The notes beneath the pieces are model-generated. The model saw only the letters and a list, made by a program, of their open reading frames with translations, was not told the DNA's origin and made no database searches. A stretch of DNA of 64,000 nt from positions 1-64,000 of the forward strand of contig NZ_LXES01000046.1 of assembly GCF_001654845.1 (NCBI RefSeq). Direction: 5' to 3'. Each line of letters opens with the position of its first letter. Positions within the stretch are counted from its first letter, which is position 1. This DNA is from Enterobacter soli ATCC BAA-2102. Its GTDB lineage: Bacteria; Pseudomonadota; Gammaproteobacteria; Enterobacterales; Enterobacteriaceae. Both the position numbers and the translations under genes were made by a program. Below, one piece after another: positions 42,769-50,665 of the stretch.

Positions 42769-43737
42769 TTACAGGGCGAAAATGGCGTTGAAACGCTTGA
42801 GAATATCGCCGCGCGCGCTGGAGCCATCGCTTTTGGTTGGCAGCACTTTCAGCTCGCCTAACAGCGGACGTTTCGCTTTCACATCATCGCGGGCAGGCAT
42901 CAGCCAGGCGTCGGCCACCATCGCCTGACCTTCTGGCGACAGCACGTAGTCCACAAAGGCTTTCGCATCGTCGGCATGTTGCGTCGTTTTAAGGATCATC
43001 ATCGGACGTGGTGCAATCACCGTACCGCTGGCCGGGAAGATAACCTTCAGAGATTCACCCTGGCTGATGTTGCCATAAGAGACATAATCCACCGCGCCGA
43101 ACACGGCCGCCTTCGCGCCCTGCATCACCGGCGTGACGGCCTGCGCGTTCGGGCCGCTTACCACCATGCCGTTCTTTTTCAGCTCATCAAACAGCGACCA
43201 GGCTTTATCGCCCATCCCGTTTTGCAGACCGATCAGCAAATCCAGCGAGGCACCAGACAGCGCCGGGTCTGGCGTGGTGACTTTGTCTTTAAAGGCGTCG
43301 GTGGTCAGGTCCTGCCACTCTTTCGGCTCTGGCGTCCCGCTTTTGGTGTTCCAGACGATCCCGAGCGCCGACACCCCTTGCGCCACGAAGTCGGTAGATT
43401 TGAGGTCTGCCGGGACTTTTTCCGCATTGGCGCTCTGGTACGGCAGCAGCCAGCCACGGGTATGCAGATCTTCTGCGGTATCCCAGGAGGCGGAGATCAA
43501 AATATCCGCCTGCGGGTTGGCTTGCTCTGCTTCCAGACGTGCCATCACCTTGCCGGTCGTGGCCTGAAAGATGTCGACTTTTACGCCGGTTTTCTTTTCA
43601 AATCCCGTTGCCAGATTTTTAGCAAGCGATCCCGGGCCTGCGGTATAGACAGTCAGCGCGTGGGCGCTGGACATCATGACGGACGATAACGCCATTGCGA
43701 GCAGAACTCCTTTTTTCACGGACATTGTGGCTTTCAT
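42769..43737 (-). CDS. Iron-type ABC periplasmic binding protein (FbpA/AfuA-like)
   Basis: A 322-residue exported binding protein. The signal peptide ends near SSAHA and the mature chain begins LTVYTAGPGSLAKNLATGFEKKTGVKVDIFQ, typical of the FbpA/AfuA and 2-aminoethylphosphonate-binding cluster. The start overlaps the ATPase stop (ATGA at 43734-43737), favouring ATG 43737 over 43725. Ferric iron is the default guess, but related proteins bind phosphorylated sugars or aminophosphonate, so the ligand is open. I see no clear tyrosine pair typical of direct ferric binding. Confidence 0.82.
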   Translation of the reverse strand: MKATMSVKKGVLLAMALSSVMMSSAHALTVYTAGPGSLAKNLATGFEKKTGVKVDIFQATTGKVMARLEAEQANPQADILISASWDTAEDLHTRGWLLPYQSANAEKVPADLKSTDFVAQGVSALGIVWNTKSGTPEPKEWQDLTTDAFKDKVTTPDPALSGASLDLLIGLQNGMGDKAWSLFDELKKNGMVVSGPNAQAVTPVMQGAKAAVFGAVDYVSYGNISQGESLKVIFPASGTVIAPRPMMILKTTQHADDAKAFVDYVLSPEGQAMVADAWLMPARDDVKAKRPLLGELKVLPTKSDGSSARGDILKRFNAIFAL

Positions 43738-44426
43738 GCAAACTCCCCTGAGGATGAAATCAAACGATCGGCAGCAACGCTGCCAGCAGATAAATGCACG
43801 ATGCGATCGGCCAGGATTTCAGCCTCCCGGCGGTCGTGGGTAACGTACACGGCGGTCGTCCCGAGCTGGCGCAGTAGCGTGGCCATCTCCTGACACAGTG
43901 ATTCACGCAGTTCGCTATCGAGGTTGGAGAGCGGCTCATCGAATAGCAGCACACGGGGTTCGGCGACAATGGCACGGGCAAGCGCTACACGCTGCTGCTG
44001 GCCGCCCGATAATCCTGCCGGTTTACGCCCGGCAAAATCCCCCAGCCCCACGCGCGACAAGGCCTTCGCTACGCGGGATTCACATTCCGGGCGAGGGATA
44101 TTGCGCATCTTTAACGGGAAGGCGATATTCTGCGCCACGGTCATGTGCGGCCACAGGGCATAGTCCTGGAAGACCATACCGATGTCGCGGGCGTCAGGCG
44201 GTAATGACCACCCTGCTTTCGCCACCAGGCGATCACCAAACAGGAGTTCGCCTGAGGCAGGCTGAGTCAGCCCGGCGAGCAAACGGAGCAACGTACTTTT
44301 GCCGCACCCTGATGGCCCTAACAGCGCAACCACGCTGCCTGCCTCAATGTGCAGATCTATCTGATTCAATACAGTATTCGCGCCAAAAGCGTACGACACG
44401 CTTTTGAGCGTTATGGAAGTGAGCAT
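43734..44426 (-). CDS. Iron-type ABC transporter ATPase
   Basis: A 230-residue ATPase with Walker A GPSGCGKST near 37-45, signature LSGGQQQR and Walker B VLLFDEPLSNLD. It is short for the FbpC family (about 350 residues) because the C-terminal regulatory domain is absent; the core is complete. ATG 44426 follows AGAGGATAACAAT. It is the first gene of the operon and is divergent from the flavin reductase-like gene. Confidence 0.86.
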   Translation of the reverse strand: MLTSITLKSVSYAFGANTVLNQIDLHIEAGSVVALLGPSGCGKSTLLRLLAGLTQPASGELLFGDRLVAKAGWSLPPDARDIGMVFQDYALWPHMTVAQNIAFPLKMRNIPRPECESRVAKALSRVGLGDFAGRKPAGLSGGQQQRVALARAIVAEPRVLLFDEPLSNLDSELRESLCQEMATLLRQLGTTAVYVTHDRREAEILADRIVHLSAGSVAADRLISSSGEFA

Positions 44427-44562
44427 ATTGTTATCCTCTTTGGGATTTACTGTCGGCCACTGTAGGGAGCGAGTGTGACGAAAACATGACGCTAATGTTG
44501 CGTCTTGATTTCTTATGCGCTTCAGTCGTTTAATGCCGGTAGCCACGTTGAGAGGAAAATCT

Positions 44563-45135
44563 ATGAGCGCGTTTCACCCTGTTGAGTTAAAGCACGCCAG
44601 CCGCCTGCTGAATCACGGTCCTACGGTGTTGATCACCAGCCGTGATGAATCTATCGATCGCCGCAACGTGATGGCTGCCGCCTGGTCGATGCCCGTCGAG
44701 TTCGAACCGCCGCGCATTGCCATCGTGGTGGATAAAAGCGCCTGGTCACGCGAGTTAATCGAGCGCAGCGGTAAATTTGGCATCGTGATCCCGGGCGTGG
44801 CGGCTGCCAACTGGACGTATGCGGTCGGTAGCGTAAGCGGGCGCGATGAAGATAAATTCAACTGCTATGGCATCCCGGCGCTCAACGGCCCGGTGCTTGG
44901 TCTGCCGGTCATTGAAGAGAAGTGTCTGGCGTGGATGGAGTGTCGGTTATTGCCGGCCACGTCTGCTGCTGAAAAATACGACACGTTGTTTGGAGAAGTG
45001 GTTTCCGCCGCAGCGGATGAGCGCGCATTTGTGGCCGGGCGCTGGCAGTTTGACGGGGATAAGCTGAATACGCTGCACCACCTGGGTGCCGGAACGTTTG
45101 TGACCAGCGGGAAGATGGTGAAAGCGCCGGATTGA
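44563..45135 (+). CDS. Flavin reductase-like FMN-binding protein
   Basis: A 190-residue protein of the flavin reductase-like split-barrel family, with FMN-contact segments HGPTVLITSRD and NVMAAAWSMPVEFEPPRIAIVVDKSAWSRELIERSG. AGAGGAAAATCT precedes ATG 44563. It is divergent from an iron-type ABC importer, so reduction of a metal chelate by reduced flavin is conceivable. It could equally serve a flavin monooxygenase such as the one at 7125-8114. Neither is shown. Confidence 0.8.
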   Translation: MSAFHPVELKHASRLLNHGPTVLITSRDESIDRRNVMAAAWSMPVEFEPPRIAIVVDKSAWSRELIERSGKFGIVIPGVAAANWTYAVGSVSGRDEDKFNCYGIPALNGPVLGLPVIEEKCLAWMECRLLPATSAAEKYDTLFGEVVSAAADERAFVAGRWQFDGDKLNTLHHLGAGTFVTSGKMVKAPD

Positions 45136-45261
45136 GCAGAATGATTCTAACACGCTGATTTATATTTATTTTATATGACATTTTATGGTTACCTCCCTTC
45201 AGCAAAACAGAGGATATTTTTAAGACCGTTGCTTTTGCAATCTCTTATTAAGGAAAGCGTG

Positions 45262-45624
45262 ATGTCATGGAATAAAGATGGCGCAATATCATATGCTAAA
45301 TCGCATGCTCAACCGAAGAGTACGAGTCAATGTGCTCACTACGTTACCGAAGCAATCCGATCCGGAGGACGATTAAGAATCCCTAATACGCATTTAGCAA
45401 AAGATATGGGGCTTACGCTAGTTAACGCAGGCTTCCGCCTGGTCTACGATCAGCCTCATGCGGGTGATGTTGCGGTTATCCAAAATATTGCGGGTCACGA
45501 TAGCGGGCACGTTTGCATATATGATGGTCAGCATTGGATCAGTGATTTTATACAACGCACAATGTATCCGGGCCAGGCTTACCGCGATATACACCCACAC
45601 TACGAACTTTTCAGGCATGACTAA
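45262..45624 (+). CDS. CHAP/NlpC-P60-type peptidoglycan hydrolase, candidate interbacterial toxin
   Basis: A 120-residue cysteine peptidase or amidase with no signal peptide. The catalytic Cys is in STSQCAHYVTEAIRSGG near residue 24. The His is in GHDSGHVCIYDGQHWISDFIQRTMYPG near 77-100, the layout of small type VI secretion amidase effectors and related proteins. ATG 45262 has AAGGAAAGCG upstream; the longer frame from 45175 is rejected. It overlaps the downstream exported protein by TAATG. No secretion genes are in the window, so delivery is unknown. The gene is AT-richer than its flanks. Confidence 0.7.
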   Translation: MSWNKDGAISYAKSHAQPKSTSQCAHYVTEAIRSGGRLRIPNTHLAKDMGLTLVNAGFRLVYDQPHAGDVAVIQNIAGHDSGHVCIYDGQHWISDFIQRTMYPGQAYRDIHPHYELFRHD

Positions 45625-46049
45625 TGAAAATGCTCTACTTTTTGCTTTTCATCCTGTCTCCGCTCGCAAACGCTGCTAGCATCTATGAACCAGCCCATAC
45701 GGCGCTTAAATTCAATGAATGGTATATCACGCAGCTAAATCAGGACAGGCCGCCAGTCCTTAACCCTGAGACAATGATGAACTACGTCTCCTCAGAGACG
45801 ATTGCAGCAATTAAAGAAATGTACTCAGGCGACAGCAACGAAAAAGATATGCCCGATGCGGATATGTTTATCAAATCGCAGGACTGGGATGATGACTGGA
45901 ATGTCATCACAGTTTTATATTCTGATTTTGATGCGGTTTGCACAAACGTCTATGTCGCGTTTGGCAAGAAAAAAGATCACGTTGTGGCAGATTGTCTGGT
46001 TCAGGAAAAAGGTAAATGGAAAGTTCGATCGGCAACATTGATTAAGTAA
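45624..46049 (+). CDS. Exported small protein, probable periplasmic immunity partner (DUF3828-like)
   Basis: A 141-residue protein with a clear signal peptide (MKMLYFLLFILSPLANA) and a mature part beginning ASIYEPAHTALKFNEWYITQLNQD, resembling DUF3828-type proteins. Two cysteines (VCTNVYVAF, VADCLVQ) could form a disulfide in the periplasm. Coupling to an unsignalled peptidoglycan hydrolase matches the toxin-immunity pattern, in which the immunity protein guards the periplasm. Its function is inferred from context only. Confidence 0.68.
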   Translation: MKMLYFLLFILSPLANAASIYEPAHTALKFNEWYITQLNQDRPPVLNPETMMNYVSSETIAAIKEMYSGDSNEKDMPDADMFIKSQDWDDDWNVITVLYSDFDAVCTNVYVAFGKKKDHVVADCLVQEKGKWKVRSATLIK

Positions 46050-46113
46050 CGATGCAGTATAAGTGGATATCAATACCGTTCACCGTTGTGATTACCCCTT
46101 TGTTGAAATGAAA

Positions 46114-46143
46114 GCACACGGCAGCCATTTAGCTGCCGTGTGC
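46114..46143 (-). terminator. Strong hairpin terminator at the 3' end of the second EF-G gene
   Basis: GCACACGGCAGC and GCTGCCGTGTGC form a 12-bp perfect stem with a 6-nt loop, 7 bp beyond the EF-G stop; TTTCATTTCAAC follows on the minus strand. It may also end the opposite transcript. Confidence 0.8.
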
Positions 46144-46149
46144 AGTTAA

Positions 46150-48252
46150 TTACCTTTTTGTACGTCCTGCAATGATTTCATCCGCCACATTACGCGGGGC
46201 TTCCGCATAATGATGGAATTCCATCGTGTAGGTCGCACGGCCCTGCGACATCGAACGCAGCGTGGTGGCATAACCAAACATCTCGGCGAGCGGCACATCA
46301 GCACGAATAATCTGGCTGCCGTACTGTTCTTCCATGCCCTGCACCATACCGCGGCGGGAAGATAAATCCCCCATGATATTCCCGGCGTAATCTTCCGGCG
46401 TTTCCACTTCGACGTGCATCACCGGCTCAAGGATCACCGGATCCGCTTTGCGCGCCCCGTCTTTGAAGCCGAGGATCGCCGCCATGCGGAACGCCATCTC
46501 CGAGGAGTCGACATCGTGATACGAACCAAACGTCAGGGTCGCTTTCACATCCACTACCGGATAACCCGCCAGCACGCCGGTGTTCATGGCTTCGCGCAGC
46601 CCTTTTTCCACTGAAGGAATGTACTCGCGCGGCACCACGCCGCCTTTAGTGGCATCTTCAAATTTGAAACCACTTCCCGGCGCTAATGGTTCAAGGCTCA
46701 GCACCACATGACCGTACTGACCTTTACCACCAGACTGGCGTACAAACTTGCCTTCGATATCTTTCACTGCTTTGCGCAGAGTTTCGCGGTAAGTTACCTG
46801 CGGGCGGCCGATGTTCGCCTCTACGCCAAACTCACGTTTCATACGGTCGACGATAATTTCCAGATGCAACTCACCCATCCCGGAGATAATCGTCTGCCCG
46901 GACTCTTCGTCAGTGTACAGACGGAACGACGGATCTTCCGCCGCCAGGCGCTGCAACGCGATACCCATTTTTTCCTGATCCGCTTTGGTTTTCGGCTCGA
47001 TCGCAAGGGAGATCACCGGGTCCGGGAACTCCATACGTTCAAGCGTGATCACCGCATTCGGGTCAGTCAGCGTGTCGCCGGTTGTCACATCTTTCAGGCC
47101 AACACAGGCCGCGATGTCACCCGTTCGCAGTTCATCCACTTCGTGCCGGTCGTTGGCGTGCATCAGCACAATACGCCCGATGCGCTCTTTTTTGCCTTTC
47201 ACCGGGTTGTAGACTGCATCGCCTTTTCTCAGCACACCAGAGTAAACGCGGATAAAGGTCAGCTGCCCGACATACGGGTCGCTCATCAGTTTGAACGCCA
47301 GCGCTGAGAACGGTTCTTCATCGCTTGGATGGCGTTCTGCGTGTTGCCCTTTTTCGTCCACACCATCAATGGCCGGGACGTCCAGCGGCGATGGCATCAG
47401 CTCGACAATGGCATCCAGCATTCGCTGCACCCCTTTATTTTTAAAGGCGCTGCCGCACAGCATCGGCTGGATCTCACCTGAAATGGTGCGTTTACGCAGG
47501 CCACGGATAATATCCGCCTCATCAAGCTCACCGGTTTCAAGGTATTTATCCATCAGCTCATCGCTGGCTTCCGCCGCCGCTGACACCATTTTTTCCCGCC
47601 ATTCCTGGGCGGTACTCAGCAAGTCATCAGGCACTGGCGCATAGGTAAACACCATGCCCTGCGTGGCATCGTCCCAGACGATTGTGCGCATCTTGATGAG
47701 ATCGACCACGCCGCTGAAGTGATCTTCTGCGCCAACCGGGATCACAATCGGCACCGGATTGGCTTTCAGGCGATCGTGCATCATCTGCACCACGCGGAAG
47801 AAATCAGCCCCCGGGCGGTCCATTTTGTTGACGAACGCCAGGCGCGGCACATGGTATTTATTCGCCTGACGCCAGACGGTTTCCGACTGCGGCTGTACGC
47901 CACCCACGGAGTCATACACCATCACCGCGCCATCCAGCACACGCATGGATCGTTCCACTTCAATGGTGAAATCCACGTGCCCTGGGGTGTCGATGATATT
48001 TATCCGGTGCGGCTCAAACCCTCTGTCCATACCCGGCCAGAAGCAGCTAACGGCTGCGGAGGTAATCGTTATTCCGCGCTCTTGCTCCTGCGCCATCCAG
48101 TCAGTGGTTGCCGCGCCATCGTGTACTTCACCCAGTTTGTGACTCATCCCGGTGTAAAACAGGATGCGTTCAGTGGTGGTCGTTTTACCGGCATCGATAT
48201 GCGCGGAGATACCGATGTTGCGATAACGTTCGAGCGGGATGGGTCGGGGCAT
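46150..48252 (-). CDS. Second elongation factor G (EF-G paralogue outside the str operon)
   Basis: A 700-residue translational GTPase, close in length to E. coli EF-G (704). GTPase motifs are complete: AHIDAGKTTTTE (17-28), RGITITSAA, DTPGHVDF with the catalytic His, NKMDR and GSAFKNKG. Domains II-V follow, with the domain IV tip GSYHDVDSSEMAF intact and QSGGKGQYGHV present. It diverges from housekeeping EF-G at many positions and is not beside rpsL, rpsG or tuf, so it is an extra copy. Possible roles are ribosome recycling, slow-growth translation or antibiotic tolerance. It is divergent from an ArsR-like regulator. Confidence 0.92.
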   Translation of the reverse strand: MPRPIPLERYRNIGISAHIDAGKTTTTERILFYTGMSHKLGEVHDGAATTDWMAQEQERGITITSAAVSCFWPGMDRGFEPHRINIIDTPGHVDFTIEVERSMRVLDGAVMVYDSVGGVQPQSETVWRQANKYHVPRLAFVNKMDRPGADFFRVVQMMHDRLKANPVPIVIPVGAEDHFSGVVDLIKMRTIVWDDATQGMVFTYAPVPDDLLSTAQEWREKMVSAAAEASDELMDKYLETGELDEADIIRGLRKRTISGEIQPMLCGSAFKNKGVQRMLDAIVELMPSPLDVPAIDGVDEKGQHAERHPSDEEPFSALAFKLMSDPYVGQLTFIRVYSGVLRKGDAVYNPVKGKKERIGRIVLMHANDRHEVDELRTGDIAACVGLKDVTTGDTLTDPNAVITLERMEFPDPVISLAIEPKTKADQEKMGIALQRLAAEDPSFRLYTDEESGQTIISGMGELHLEIIVDRMKREFGVEANIGRPQVTYRETLRKAVKDIEGKFVRQSGGKGQYGHVVLSLEPLAPGSGFKFEDATKGGVVPREYIPSVEKGLREAMNTGVLAGYPVVDVKATLTFGSYHDVDSSEMAFRMAAILGFKDGARKADPVILEPVMHVEVETPEDYAGNIMGDLSSRRGMVQGMEEQYGSQIIRADVPLAEMFGYATTLRSMSQGRATYTMEFHHYAEAPRNVADEIIAGRTKR

Positions 48253-48413
48253 GATATTTCCTTAAGTCTCAAAGACTGTATTGTGAAGGCCAGGATGGCC
48301 GCGTATTCATTCGTTTGCTATAATAGTCCCATTGTACGAGTATTATCGAACTATTTTTTGATGATTGACCTATTGTTGATATAGCTCAATCTGATGTCTG
48401 ACGCAGGAAAACT

Positions 48414-48713
48414 ATGATCCCAAACCACCCGGAACCTGAACAAATACTGCTGGAAAATGTGTTGTTTGCCCTCGGCAACCCGCTACGCTTATCGATAATC
48501 CGCCGTCTTGCCGATGGCGAAGAACTGAGCTGTAATGCCCTGCGGCCAGAAGACGTGGTGAAGTCCACCATGACCCATCACTGGCGCGTTTTACGCGACA
48601 GCGGTGTGATCTGGCAGCGCCCTCAGGGGCGAGAAAATATGATTTCCTTGCGAAGAGACGACCTTGACGCCCGCTTTCCGGGGCTGATGGCGATACTGTT
48701 GCAGGTTAAGTAA
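48414..48713 (+). CDS. ArsR-type winged-helix regulator
   Basis: A 99-residue DNA-binding protein with an ArsR-like winged helix over about residues 10-85 (LFALGNPLRLSIIRRLADGEELSCNALRPEDVVKSTMTHHWRVLRDSGVIWQRPQGRENMISLR). No obvious metal-binding CxC motif is present; one cysteine (SCNAL) sits near the recognition region. CAGGAAAAC precedes the ATG. It is divergent from the EF-G paralogue and could control it; an acetyltransferase gene follows 35 nt downstream. Confidence 0.83.
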   Translation: MIPNHPEPEQILLENVLFALGNPLRLSIIRRLADGEELSCNALRPEDVVKSTMTHHWRVLRDSGVIWQRPQGRENMISLRRDDLDARFPGLMAILLQVK

Positions 48714-48748
48714 ACCCCGCGTAGCCATTTGTCGATAAGGAGCCCAGT

Positions 48749-49288
48749 TTGCCCGTTGAAACGAAACGCCTGTACCTTCGCCCCGTTGTAGCATCTGATG
48801 CAGACGCCCTGTTCCGCATATACGGCGATCCGGCCACCAACACCTTTAACCCGTCTGGCCCCTATCCTGACCTTCATCATGCAGAAACGGTGCTGAAACG
48901 CTGGATACACCACCGTGAACAGCACGGATTTGGCAACTGGGCTATTTCACTTCTCGATACTCCAACAAGCATTATCGGCTTCGGCGGGCTGAGCATTCTT
49001 AGCTATGACGGCATCACGATAAATAATCTCGGATACCGTTTCGCCACCGAAGCATGGGGAAAAGGTCTGGCCACGGAATTTGCTGAAGGCGCGCTGAAAT
49101 GCGGATTTAACGCGCTGAAATTACCGGAGATCGCCGCCGTGGTCAGAGGAAATCACCTGGCATCGCAAAAGGTGCTGGAAAAATCGGGGCTGAAGTACGT
49201 CCGTGATATTCATGATGTTAAAAATGCGCCCCCTAGCCTGCTGTATTCCATTTCGCAACAGGCATGGCTGAAAGAACAGAACGGGTGA
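48749..49288 (+). CDS. GNAT acetyltransferase (RimJ/RimL type), TTG start
   Basis: A 179-residue GNAT-fold acetyltransferase with TKRLYLRPVVASDADALFRIYGD at the N-terminus and the acetyl-CoA loop in LGYRFATEAWGKGLATEFAEGAL. AAGGAG lies 6 nt before TTG 48749 and no ATG is suitably placed, so the TTG start is well supported. The acceptor may be a protein N-terminus or a small amine. It probably shares a transcript with the ArsR-like gene. Confidence 0.84.
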   Translation: MPVETKRLYLRPVVASDADALFRIYGDPATNTFNPSGPYPDLHHAETVLKRWIHHREQHGFGNWAISLLDTPTSIIGFGGLSILSYDGITINNLGYRFATEAWGKGLATEFAEGALKCGFNALKLPEIAAVVRGNHLASQKVLEKSGLKYVRDIHDVKNAPPSLLYSISQQAWLKEQNG

Positions 49289-49305
49289 AATCTACTCACC
49301 ATCAC

Positions 49306-49908
49306 TCAGGATGCTTTTTCATTTACCGTCATGATGAATTTCAGTGGATCCTCGCCCTGGTTTTCGTAGAAATGAGGGACATCGGTCCTGGCGGTCGCCG
49401 AACAACCGGTATTCACCACGTACAGATGTTCCTGAACCCCAAGCGTAAGCGTCCCTGTTTGTACATAAAACAGTTCAAGGGTTCCTTCAGGGTGCCCTGG
49501 TGACGTGAACTTTTCTCCTGGCTGCATTTCCCACATCCAGAGCTCCGTCATATCGGGGCCGCCGGACCCCGCAAGAAGCCGCGCCCTTCCGCCGTTCTCA
49601 CCTTTCCAGAGCTCAGGGATTTCATCTTCCGCGATAAGATGCACAGTCGGTTTTGAGCTGACATCGACAAAATCAGCCACTGAAACACCCATCGCAGCTG
49701 CCAGGCGACATAACAGCGCAATACTCGGGTTCGCCTTACACCCTTCGATTTCAACCAGTGCGCCTTTGCTGACCCCGGCCCGACGAGACAGCTCATCGAG
49801 GGACATTTTCTTTTGCTTGCGATAAAGCTTAATGCGCTGAGATACCGCTTCATTTACGGTGCTGACAATGGAATCTGCATCGGTCATTAAATTGACTTTT
49901 TTGGTCAT
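49306..49908 (-). CDS. XRE-family regulator with C-terminal cupin domain
   Basis: A 200-residue regulator. The helix-turn-helix lies at about residues 25-80 (IKLYRKQKKMSLDELSRRAGVSKGALVEIEGCKANPSIALLCRLAAAMGVSVADF) and the small-molecule-binding cupin at about 110-195 (ELFYVQTGTLTLGV). Such proteins usually repress a linked catabolic operon. It is divergent from the B3/B4-DapA pair, with repeated GGTCAT motifs between them. Confidence 0.87.
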   Translation of the reverse strand: MTKKVNLMTDADSIVSTVNEAVSQRIKLYRKQKKMSLDELSRRAGVSKGALVEIEGCKANPSIALLCRLAAAMGVSVADFVDVSSKPTVHLIAEDEIPELWKGENGGRARLLAGSGGPDMTELWMWEMQPGEKFTSPGHPEGTLELFYVQTGTLTLGVQEHLYVVNTGCSATARTDVPHFYENQGEDPLKFIMTVNEKAS

Positions 49909-49939
49909 CGGTCATTATCATGGAATAAATTGGTCATTA
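49882..49939. promoter_or_regulatory. Cluster of GGTCAT(TA) direct repeats
   Basis: GGTCATTA occurs at 49882-49889, 49910-49917 and 49932-49939, with a partial GGTCATC at 49903. The last two full copies are 22 bp apart, about two helical turns, and flank the XRE-cupin start and the divergent gene start. They may be the binding sites of the XRE regulator. Two copies overlap its own Met-Thr codons, so coincidence is possible. Confidence 0.45.
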
Positions 49940-49951
49940 CAGGATTATCCC

Positions 49952-50638
49952 GTGCTCACAGTATCTCCGTCAATTGCCCCTGAAATTTATCGTATTGCGC
50001 CTGGTTTTCGGGCACTCAGTATTAGCGTAAAAGCCGCGCCGGTAGTGAACCCTGGCGCTGGAGAGATAGCGCTACGCGAAGCCTGTGAAGCCGTACTGGC
50101 AGGCGGGCCCGAATGGGCGGAATCCCATCTGGCAGCATGGGCAGATGTTTTTCAGAAGTTTGGCGCCAAACCAAAGCGGACACCATGTTCCGCGGAGGCA
50201 TTACGCAAGCGCGTACTACGTGATGGAATGATGCCAGCGCTCGATCCTGTTGTTGATTTGTATAACGCCGTGAGCCTCCGTTACGCTATTCCCGTTGGCG
50301 GTGAGAATATTGCGGCCTACCAGGGTGCCCCTTGCCTGACAATTTCAGAAGGCACAGAACCTTTTGATACGGTGAAAGATGGCGAGCCTGCTATTGAGTC
50401 CCCTTCCGCTGGGGAAATTATCTGGCGGGACGACACAGGCGTGACCTGCCGCCGCTGGAACTGGAGGCAAGGAATCAGGACACGTTTAGATGTGGAAGCC
50501 CGGCAAATGTGGTTTATTCTGGAAAGCCTGCCACAAATGCCGCTGGAACAACTTCATGAAGCCGGAAGAATGCTGACGGATGGCCTTGAAAAAATGATGC
50601 CAGGCCTGTGGTTTGACGTGACACTTCTTACGGAATAA
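49952..50638 (+). CDS. Stand-alone B3/B4 (PheRS beta-like) domain protein, GTG start
   Basis: A 228-residue cytoplasmic protein built from the B3/B4 domain that edits mischarged tRNA in phenylalanyl-tRNA synthetase. Segments include AEALRKRVLRDGMMPALDPVVDLYNAVSLRYAIPVGGENIAAYQG, typical of the stand-alone family. GTG 49952 with AGGATTATCCC upstream gives a compact start; the longer frame from 49859 would cross the divergent regulator gene. It is followed 27 nt later by a DapA-family gene. An amino-acid or tRNA deacylase role is plausible but unproven. Confidence 0.8.
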   Translation: MLTVSPSIAPEIYRIAPGFRALSISVKAAPVVNPGAGEIALREACEAVLAGGPEWAESHLAAWADVFQKFGAKPKRTPCSAEALRKRVLRDGMMPALDPVVDLYNAVSLRYAIPVGGENIAAYQGAPCLTISEGTEPFDTVKDGEPAIESPSAGEIIWRDDTGVTCRRWNWRQGIRTRLDVEARQMWFILESLPQMPLEQLHEAGRMLTDGLEKMMPGLWFDVTLLTE

Positions 50639-50665
50639 CACTCATTTTTTTGCCGGAGAAACACT

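Noticed and set aside
48320..48346. ATAATA-N15-TATTAT repeat and a perfect TATAAT considered as the operator and promoter of the EF-G/ArsR-like region.
   Set aside because: The region is AT-rich, no matching -35 was found and the arms are too short to separate from chance.
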